Part shown: positions 7,610 to 12,476 of the stretch, piece after piece
Position numbering within the stretch: the first letter of the stretch is position 1
Layout of the letters: the number at the start of each line of letters is the position of its first letter
From: Marmoricola sp.
Lineage (GTDB): Bacteria > Actinomycetota > Actinomycetes > Propionibacteriales > Nocardioidaceae
Assembly: GCA_030151765.1 (NCBI GenBank)
Contig: JASLCW010000019.1
Span: forward strand, 1-13,984
Reading direction: 5' to 3'
DNA length: 13,984 nt
Notes under the pieces: model-generated
What the model saw: the letters and a program-made list of their open reading frames with translations, nothing else
Databases searched by the model: none
Told to the model about the DNA's origin: nothing
Made by a program: the position numbers and the translations under genes

Positions 7610-8401
7610 ATGGTTTCGCGTACGCCGCTGATGGCCGGCAACTGGAAGATGAACCTGAACCACCTCGAGGCGGTTCACCTGGTCCAGAAGCTCGCCCTCA
7701 CCCTGACCGACAAGAAGCACGACTACGCCAAGGCCGAGGTGGCGGTGATCCCGCCCTTCACCGACCTGCGCAGCGTGCAGACCCTGGTCGACGGCGACCG
7801 CCTGCAGATCAAGTACGGCGCCCAGGACCTGTCCGGGCACGACAACGGCGCCTACACCGGTGAGATCTCTGCGGCGATGCTGGCCCGGCTCGGCTGCCGC
7901 TACGTGGTCGTCGGTCACTCCGAGCGACGCGAGTACCACCACGAGGACGACGCCGTGGTCAGCGCCAAGGCGCACAAGGCGGTGGCCGCCGGGATGACGC
8001 CGATCGTCTGCGTCGGCGAGGGCCTGGAGGTACGCAAGGAGGGCGAGCACGTCGCCCACACACTGGCGCAGGTCGACGGCTCCCTCGAGGGCTTGACCGC
8101 CGAGCAGGTCGCCGGCCTGGTCATCGCCTACGAACCCGTCTGGGCGATCGGCACCGGCGAGGTGGCCACTCCCGACGACGCCCAGGAGGTCTGCGCCGCC
8201 ATCCGGGCGCGGATCACGGAGGTGCACGGCGAGGCGGCGGGTGACGGCGTACGCATCCTGTACGGCGGTTCCGTGAAAGCGGCCAACATCGCCGGCATCA
8301 TGCAGAAGGCCGACATCGACGGGGCTCTCGTCGGTGGCGCGAGTCTCCAGGCCGACGAGTTCGGCGGAATCTGCCGCTTCTATGAGATGCCTGTCCTCTG
8401 A
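7610..8401 (+). CDS. tpiA: Triosephosphate isomerase
   Basis: Interconverts dihydroxyacetone phosphate and glyceraldehyde-3-phosphate; 263 residues. All catalytic residues of the TIM barrel are seen: Lys13 in GNWKMN, His103 in VVGHSERR, and Glu175 in AYEPVWAIGTG, whose last residues begin the flexible loop 6. The phosphate-binding YGGSVK and GALVGGASL segments near the C-terminus are intact. It lies 19 bp after pgk with a modest purine-rich ribosome site (AAAGAGAG, 7599-7606), completing the gap-pgk-tpiA set. The next gene, secG, appears to have its own promoter. Confidence 0.98.
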   Translation: MVSRTPLMAGNWKMNLNHLEAVHLVQKLALTLTDKKHDYAKAEVAVIPPFTDLRSVQTLVDGDRLQIKYGAQDLSGHDNGAYTGEISAAMLARLGCRYVVVGHSERREYHHEDDAVVSAKAHKAVAAGMTPIVCVGEGLEVRKEGEHVAHTLAQVDGSLEGLTAEQVAGLVIAYEPVWAIGTGEVATPDDAQEVCAAIRARITEVHGEAAGDGVRILYGGSVKAANIAGIMQKADIDGALVGGASLQADEFGGICRFYEMPVL

Positions 8402-8418
8402 CGAGGACCCTGATCAGT

Positions 8419-8424
8419 TAAGCT
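8419..8424 (+). promoter_or_regulatory. -10 element (TAAGCT) for a leaderless secG transcript
   Basis: TAAGCT lies in the 29-bp gap after tpiA and ends 6 nt before the secG GTG at 8431, with no Shine-Dalgarno sequence between. A CTGACG at 8398-8403, over the tpiA stop, matches -35 at 4 of 6 positions, but the 15-bp spacer is short. Leaderless initiation on GTG is known in actinobacteria. Confidence 0.48.
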
Positions 8425-8430
8425 GCACCC

Positions 8431-8667
8431 GTGGTTCTCGCCTTTGAAATCCTCCTTGGGATCTGCAGCGTGCTGCTGATCGTGCTTGTGCTCCTTCACA
8501 AGGGGCGCGGTGGTGGCCTGTCCGACATGTTCGGCGGCGGCATCTCCAGCGGTCTCGGAGGCTCCTCCGTCGCCGAGCGCAATCTCGATCGTTTCACCAT
8601 CGCCATCGGCGTGATCTGGGGCGCGACGGTGATCGGCCTGGGTCTGCTGCTCAAGTCGTCGCACTGA
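8431..8667 (+). CDS. secG: Protein-export membrane protein SecG
   Basis: Small third subunit of the SecYEG translocon, 78 residues. Two membrane helices are visible, about 3-22 and 57-75. They are separated by a Gly/Ser-rich cytoplasmic loop containing the family pattern LLHKGRGGGLSDMFGGG and then VAERNLDRFT. Length and topology are normal for actinobacterial SecG. It starts with GTG directly after a -10-like hexamer. It sits between tpiA and rbpA, the usual actinobacterial position; the association with glycolytic genes is conserved order and not evidence of a metabolic role. Confidence 0.95.
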   Translation: MVLAFEILLGICSVLLIVLVLLHKGRGGGLSDMFGGGISSGLGGSSVAERNLDRFTIAIGVIWGATVIGLGLLLKSSH

Positions 8668-8696
8668 CCGCTCGTTCCTGAGGAGAAGACACAGCA

Positions 8697-9056
8697 ATGG
8701 CAGGTGGAGGAAGCGCAATCCGCGGCAGCCGCGTCGGCGCCGGCCCGATGGGCGAGGCGGAGCGTGGCGAGGCGGCACCGCGTCAGTCGGTGACCTACTT
8801 CTGCTCGCAGGAGCACCGGACACTGATCGCCTTCTCGGTGGAGGCCGTCGTACCTGAGTCGTGGGACTGCCCGCGCTGTGGCCTGCCGGCCAGCGTCGAC
8901 CAGGAGAACCCGCCGCCGCCGCCGAAGATCGAGCCCTACAAGACGCACCTCGCCTACGTGAAGGAGCGCCGCTCCGACGCCGAGGCCAAGGACATCCTCG
9001 AAGAGGCCCTCACCACGCTGCGCACCAAGCGCAAGGCCGGCGAGATCATCTTCTAA
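8697..9056 (+). CDS. rbpA: RNA polymerase-binding protein RbpA
   Basis: Actinobacteria-specific transcription factor that binds RNA polymerase and the principal sigma factors and stabilises the open complex; 119 residues. The N-terminal tail (SAIRGSRVG) and the APRQ core-entry segment are present. The central domain carries Cys36, His40, Cys58 and Cys61 (CSQEH and CPRC), the right set for the structural zinc seen in S. coelicolor RbpA but lost in M. tuberculosis. A basic linker follows (KIEPYKTHL), and then the C-terminal sigma-interacting helices (YVKERRSDAEAKDILEEALTTLR shown in part: KERRSDAEAKDILEE). GAGGAG (8680-8685) is the ribosome site 11 nt before the ATG. The gene ends facing pgl across the repeat array. 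Confidence 0.95.
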   Translation: MAGGGSAIRGSRVGAGPMGEAERGEAAPRQSVTYFCSQEHRTLIAFSVEAVVPESWDCPRCGLPASVDQENPPPPPKIEPYKTHLAYVKERRSDAEAKDILEEALTTLRTKRKAGEIIF

Positions 9057-9062
9057 GCCGGT

Positions 9063-9184
9063 GAGACCCCACTCAAATGCACATAGGGGCTACTGAGACC
9101 CCACAAAAGTGCAGATGTGCTTCGGCCGCAGTATGCATTCCCTTGGGGTCTCGACCTGTTGAGAATGCATTTGCCTGGGGTGTC
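9063..9184. repeat. Large imperfect palindrome (possible cruciform / bidirectional terminator)
   Basis: Four of the five 19-bp motifs are placed symmetrically about 9123.5. 9063-9081 pairs with 9166-9184 (16 of 19 positions), and 9095-9113 pairs with 9134-9152 (GAGACCCCA with TGGGGTCTC, plus TGCA with TGCA), leaving a 20-nt centre that includes CGGCCG. RNA from either strand could fold into a stem. As no other terminator is visible for rbpA or pgl, this may serve both, although there is no T-run on either side as in a standard intrinsic terminator. Confidence 0.5.
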
Positions 9185-9216
9185 GGCGGGTTGAGAATGC
9201 ATTTGCCTGGGGTCTT
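9063..9216. repeat. Five-copy array of a 19-bp motif, 32-bp period, in two opposing arms
   Basis: The 163-bp gap between the convergent rbpA and pgl genes holds five copies of a 19-bp motif, consensus GAGACCCCANNCAAATGCA. Plus-strand copies: 9063-9081 (GAGACCCCACTCAAATGCA) and 9095-9113 (GAGACCCCACAAAAGTGCA). Minus-strand copies: 9134-9152, 9166-9184 and 9198-9216, read on the plus strand as TGCATTCCCTTGGGGTCTC, TGCATTTGCCTGGGGTGTC and TGCATTTGCCTGGGGTCTT. Starts within each arm are exactly 32 bp apart, with 13-bp linkers. The two linkers of the right arm share TTGAGAA; the left linker is unrelated. Thus the repeat unit was duplicated on the right, and the motif alone is common to both arms. 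The last copy ends 3 bp before the pgl stop codon. No ORF here is credible. It could be a dispersed intergenic repeat, the remains of a small mobile element, or a protein-binding array; I do not recognise the family. Confidence 0.88.
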
Positions 9217-9219
9217 ACC

Positions 9220-9909
9220 TCAGGCGAGGAACCAGATCGTCTCTAGCTTGCCGCGCACGTGCGCGGCCGGGAGTGACGCGTCGCCCGCGATCGCCCGGGC
9301 GGCGGCGTCGGCCTTCTCGGGACCGCTGACCACGAACCACACGCGCTGCGTGTGATTGATCGCCTCGAAGGTCAGGCTGATCCGCTCGGGCGGCGGCTTC
9401 GGGGAGTCCAGGACCGGGATCGCGATGTGATCGGCATCCGGCCCCTCGCTTCGGCCGGGGAAGAGCGAGGCGACGTGGCCGTCCGGTCCCATCCCGAGCA
9501 TGACCAGGTCGAAGTCGTGCCCCGGGCTGTTCCGGACCTCCTCCCCGTACGACGCTGCGGCCGCGTCGATGTCCATCCCCGCGTCCGAGGCGGGGATCTC
9601 GTGCACCCGGGTGGCGCCGACGGCGTCCAGGAAGGCGGCTCGGGCCTGACCGGCATTGCGATCGGGCGAAGCCTGCGGCACGAAGCGCTCGTCGCCCCAC
9701 CAGAAGTCCACCGCACCCCAGTCGACGCCGCTGGCGGCCGCTCCGGTGGCGATCCGGCGGTGGATCAGGTCCGCGATCGTGCCGCCGGTCAGGGCGATCT
9801 GAGGCACCCTCCCGGAGGCCTGCAGGTCGGCGATCAGGTCGAGGAAGGCCACGGCCACCTCGTCGGCGAGGGCATCGGCATCGGCGAACCGGCGGACCTG
9901 CGGGGTCAT
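9220..9909 (-). CDS. pgl: 6-phosphogluconolactonase
   Basis: Hydrolyses 6-phosphogluconolactone, the product of Zwf, in the oxidative pentose phosphate pathway; 229 residues. Family motifs are LTGGTIADLI (40-49), DFWWGDERFVP (68-78, the most conserved stretch), NAGQAR, and LGMGPDGHVASLFPG (138-152), followed by SLTFEAIN. The frame stays open far upstream inside opcA, but the ATG at 9909 is chosen. It overlaps the opcA stop by four bases (ATGA), and the family N-terminus begins just after it. It is the last gene of the minus-strand operon; its stop lies 3 bp from the repeat array. Confidence 0.96.
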   Translation of the reverse strand: MTPQVRRFADADALADEVAVAFLDLIADLQASGRVPQIALTGGTIADLIHRRIATGAAASGVDWGAVDFWWGDERFVPQASPDRNAGQARAAFLDAVGATRVHEIPASDAGMDIDAAAASYGEEVRNSPGHDFDLVMLGMGPDGHVASLFPGRSEGPDADHIAIPVLDSPKPPPERISLTFEAINHTQRVWFVVSGPEKADAAARAIAGDASLPAAHVRGKLETIWFLA

Positions 9910-10814
9910 CGCTTGCGCATCCTCAGGAAGCGACGAGTGACGGCGGCATAGACGTCGTCCTCGTCGAGCCGGCGCAGTTCCTCGGCCATCAGCTCGGGAA
10001 TGGCGCGACGCTTGAGCGCCACGCGTCGCGGTGGCCGTCCCGGGATCTCCAAGGTGGCCAGCTTGCCGTCCGACCGGCTGATCCGGATCTCGCCCTTGGC
10101 CGTCTCGAGAATCACCTCGGTGATCCCCGGACCCTTGCTGGCACCTCGGCGCACGGGCACCTTCAGTCTTTCGGTCAGCCAGGCGACCAGGAGGTCCGTC
10201 GACGGGCTGATCCGCTCGCCGGTGACGGACACGCCGGTCACCTTCACCGGGTACTGGTCGAGAGCCGCCGCCAGCAGCGCCCGCCACGGCGTGATCCGGG
10301 TCCACGCGAGATCGGTGTTGCCCCGGGAGTAGTTGCGGCTCTGCGCCAGCAGCGCCGTGGTGCGCCCCCGGGCGGCCGCCGCCGTGTCGGTGATCCGGCG
10401 TTGGGCGAGCGCGCCGATGGGGTCCTTGGCCGGGTCCGCCGGAGGCTCCTGCGGCCACCACACGACGACGGGGGAGTCCGGAAGCAGCAGCGGCAGTACG
10501 ACGGACTCCGCGTGCGGCACCACCTCGCCCTTGAGCCGGATCGTGGCGGACTCACCCGACCAGCCCTCGCCGATGTCGACCTGGGCATTGATCACTCCGT
10601 GCCCGCGGCGGTCCCCGCGCACGACGCCGAGCACGCGCGCCGGATGCTCCAGGGTGGCCGCGCGGGCCACCGCCATCGCCTCGTGCGCGTGCTCCTCGTC
10701 GGTGACCACGACGAGCGTCATCACCATGCCCATCGCGGGACTGCCGGCGCGCTTGCGCTCGCGCACGAAGGCGGCCGCGATGGATGCGGCATTGGTCTCG
10801 ACCAACTCGATCAT
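9906..10814 (-). CDS. opcA: Glucose-6-phosphate dehydrogenase assembly protein OpcA
   Basis: OpcA is needed for assembly or full activity of glucose-6-phosphate dehydrogenase in cyanobacteria and actinobacteria; 302 residues from ATG 10814. Recognisable family sections are the N-terminal MIELVETN...GSPAMGMVMTLVVVT, the central VVWWPQEPP, the DLAWTRITPWR block, and the VKVTGVSV and LKVPVRR stretches. A GTG at 10826 would add four residues. ATG 10814 is preferred because GAGGTGG (10824-10830) makes a ribosome site 9 nt before it, and because the ATG overlaps the stop codon of a preceding 23-codon mini-ORF (TGATG). The gene lies between zwf, its functional partner, and pgl, whose start overlaps its stop. 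Confidence 0.93.
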   Translation of the reverse strand: MIELVETNAASIAAAFVRERKRAGSPAMGMVMTLVVVTDEEHAHEAMAVARAATLEHPARVLGVVRGDRRGHGVINAQVDIGEGWSGESATIRLKGEVVPHAESVVLPLLLPDSPVVVWWPQEPPADPAKDPIGALAQRRITDTAAAARGRTTALLAQSRNYSRGNTDLAWTRITPWRALLAAALDQYPVKVTGVSVTGERISPSTDLLVAWLTERLKVPVRRGASKGPGITEVILETAKGEIRISRSDGKLATLEIPGRPPRRVALKRRAIPELMAEELRRLDEDDVYAAVTRRFLRMRKR

Positions 10815-10885
10815 CAGCCGTGCCACCTCGTCCCTCGGTGCTCCGCCTGACGACGCGTCAACGTTCGCTCACTGCGTTCGCTCAT
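10814..10885 (-). CDS. Candidate 23-residue mini-ORF linking zwf to opcA
   Basis: An unannotated 72-nt reading frame. Its ATG (10885) overlaps the zwf stop as ATGA, and its TGA (10816-10814) overlaps the opcA start as TGATG. GGAGG at 10891-10895, inside the last codons of zwf, is a strong ribosome site 5 nt before the ATG. The product begins MSERSERTLTRR and ends HRGTRWHG. It is basic, has no membrane segment, and matches nothing I know. Its most likely role, if translated, is to hand ribosomes from zwf to opcA. The first part is a 10-bp direct repeat, so it may come from an inserted repeat. The protein product is uncertain; the frame and overlaps are plain. Confidence 0.45.
   Translation of the reverse strand: MSERSERTLTRRQAEHRGTRWHG
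10862..10884 (-). repeat. Tandem direct repeat at the zwf stop codon
   Basis: On the minus strand TGAGCGAACG occurs twice, separated by CAG (the plus strand reads CGTTCGCTCA twice). The first copy begins with the zwf stop codon. A related shorter repeat (GCGAGC, TT, GCGAGC) sits at the equivalent place after pgi. From memory, similar 'gagcgaacgc' and 'gcgagc' strings follow stop codons elsewhere in actinobacterial genomes, suggesting a dispersed small repeat; that was not tested. Confidence 0.7.
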
Positions 10886-12408
10886 GGCCGCCTCCAGCTG
10901 CGCCCGTCGCGCGCGAGCATCTTGTCCGCACCGGTGGGGCCCCAGGTGCCGGAGGCGTACTGCTCGGGCCGGCCCTTCCTGGCCCAGTGGTCGAGCACCG
11001 GATCCAGGATCTTCCAGGACTCCTCGACCTCCTCGTGCTGCGGGAAGAGCGGCGGATCGCCGAGCAGCACGTCGAGGATCAGCCGCTCGTAGGCCTCCGG
11101 TGAGGACTCGTTGAAGGAACTGCCGTAGGCGAAGTCCATGTTGACGTCGCGGATCTCCATCGCCGTACCGGGAACCTTGGCACCGAAGCGGATCGTCATG
11201 CCCTCGTCCGGCTGGATCCGGATCACCAGGGCATTCTGGTTCAGCTCCTCGGTCGAGCTGGCGCTGAAGGGCTGGTGCGGCGCCCGTTTGAAGACCACGG
11301 CCACCTCGGTGACCCGGCGGCCCAGCCGCTTCCCGGTGCGCAGGTAGAAGGGCACGCCCGCCCAGCGCCGCGTCTCGATGTCCAGGCGTACGGCGGCGAA
11401 GGTCTCGGTGTGGGAGTTGCGATTGATGCCCTCCTCCTGGAGGAATCCCGGCACCTTCTCCCCGCCGGCCCAGCCGGCGGCGTACTGTCCGCGCGCGGTG
11501 GTGAGGTCGAGCCGATCGGACAGACGCACCGACGAGAGCACCTTGAGCTTCTCCTGGCGCAACTGGTCGGCGGCGAAGGAGATCGGCTCCTCCATCGCCA
11601 CCAGCGCCATCAGCTGCATCAGGTGGTTCTGGATGACATCGCGGGCGGCACCGATGCCGTCGTAATAGCCGGCCCGGCCGCCGATGCCGATGTCCTCGGC
11701 CATCGTGATCTGCACGTGGTCGACGTAGTTGGAATTCCAGATGGGTTCGAAGAGATTGTTGGCGAAGCGCATCGCCAGGATGTTCTGCACCGTCTCCTTG
11801 CCCAGGTAGTGGTCGATCCGGAAGATCGAGCCCGGAGCGAAGACGCCGTCGAGGATGCCGTTGAGCTCCCGCGCCGAGGCAAGGTCGTGTCCGAAGGGCT
11901 TCTCCACGACGACTCGCCGCCAGGAACCGTCCGTCGGGCGAGTCAGGCCGTGCTCGTCGAGCTGCCCGGCGACCTGGCCGAAGAAGGCGGGCGGGATCGC
12001 GAAGTAGAAGGCGAGATTGTTGCCGGTGCCGCGCTCCTCGGCGAGCTGGTCGATGGTGCGGCGGAGCTCACCGAAGGCGACGTCGTCGTCGAAGTCGCCC
12101 GGCACGAAGCGGAAGCCCTCGGCGAGCTGGTTCCAGACCTCCTCGCGGAACTCCGTGCGGGCATGCTGTCGCACGGAGTCGTGCACGATCTGTGCGAAGT
12201 CCTCGTCGGCCCAGTCGCGCCGGGCGTAGCCGACGAGGCTGAAGCCCGGCGGCAGCAGGCCGCGGTTGGCCAGGTCATAGATGGCCGGCATGACCTTCTT
12301 GCGGGACAGGTCACCGGTGACGCCGAAGAGCACCATCCCGCACGGTCCGGCGATCCGTGGCAGTCGACGGTCACGTGGATCCCTGAGCGGGTTGGCGCGG
12401 ATGGTCAC
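10882..12408 (-). CDS. zwf: Glucose-6-phosphate 1-dehydrogenase
   Basis: First enzyme of the oxidative pentose phosphate pathway, making NADPH and 6-phosphogluconolactone; 508 residues. The coenzyme loop is FGVTGDLSRKK (28-38). EKPFGHD lies at 169-175, and the catalytic substrate motif RIDHYLGKE at 197-205, with the expected histidine and lysine. The C-terminus has the family KILDPVLDHWA block and the actinobacterial TWGPTGADKML ending. The start is a GTG at 12408, preceded by GAAGGAGG (12412-12419); the protein there begins with the typical NPLRDPRDRRLPRIAGP stretch. The frame stays open another 128 codons into pgi, but this is chance. The GTG overlaps the stop of a 23-codon mini-ORF, and the zwf stop overlaps the start of another. 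Confidence 0.97.
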   Translation of the reverse strand: MTIRANPLRDPRDRRLPRIAGPCGMVLFGVTGDLSRKKVMPAIYDLANRGLLPPGFSLVGYARRDWADEDFAQIVHDSVRQHARTEFREEVWNQLAEGFRFVPGDFDDDVAFGELRRTIDQLAEERGTGNNLAFYFAIPPAFFGQVAGQLDEHGLTRPTDGSWRRVVVEKPFGHDLASARELNGILDGVFAPGSIFRIDHYLGKETVQNILAMRFANNLFEPIWNSNYVDHVQITMAEDIGIGGRAGYYDGIGAARDVIQNHLMQLMALVAMEEPISFAADQLRQEKLKVLSSVRLSDRLDLTTARGQYAAGWAGGEKVPGFLQEEGINRNSHTETFAAVRLDIETRRWAGVPFYLRTGKRLGRRVTEVAVVFKRAPHQPFSASSTEELNQNALVIRIQPDEGMTIRFGAKVPGTAMEIRDVNMDFAYGSSFNESSPEAYERLILDVLLGDPPLFPQHEEVEESWKILDPVLDHWARKGRPEQYASGTWGPTGADKMLARDGRSWRRP

Positions 12409-12476
12409 AGGGCCTCCTTCGTCGGCCCCGTGACCCGGGTCCCTGTGCTCATTGGTGAGCTCGCAAGCTCGCTCAT
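12405..12476 (-). CDS. Candidate 23-residue mini-ORF linking pgi to zwf
   Basis: A second unannotated 72-nt frame, the same length as the one between zwf and opcA. Its ATG (12476) overlaps the pgi stop as ATGA, and its TGA (12407-12405) overlaps the zwf start as GTGA. GGAGGG at 12484-12489, inside the end of pgi, is a strong ribosome site 7 nt before the ATG. The product begins MSELASSPMSTG and ends GPTKEAL. It has no known motif and shares only the first three residues with the other mini-ORF. The zwf ribosome site lies inside it. If translated it would keep ribosomes on the mRNA between pgi and zwf. Whether the peptide itself matters is unknown. Confidence 0.45.
   Translation of the reverse strand: MSELASSPMSTGTRVTGPTKEAL
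12455..12475 (-). repeat. Short repeat / hairpin at the pgi stop codon
   Basis: Starting at the pgi stop TGA, the minus strand contains GCGAGC twice (spaced by TT) and, overlapping it, the inverted repeat GAGCT-TGCG-AGCTC, which could form a 5-bp hairpin. The position and base pattern parallel the tandem repeat at the zwf stop, suggesting the same kind of small element at both junctions. Confidence 0.55.

Noticed and set aside
9063..9216. The array read as a CRISPR
   Set aside because: The spacers would be only 13 bp and similar to each other, the copies run in both directions, and there are no cas genes.
9077..9355. A 92-codon plus-strand frame from the repeat array into pgl
   Set aside because: Its first half is repeat sequence and its second half is antisense to pgl. 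There is no ribosome site or family resemblance.
9910..10461. N-terminal extensions of pgl (into opcA) and, likewise, of zwf (12409-12792, into pgi)
   Set aside because: Chance open frames in high-GC DNA. Conserved N-termini, ribosome sites and ATGA/GTGA overlaps place the starts at 9909 and 12408.
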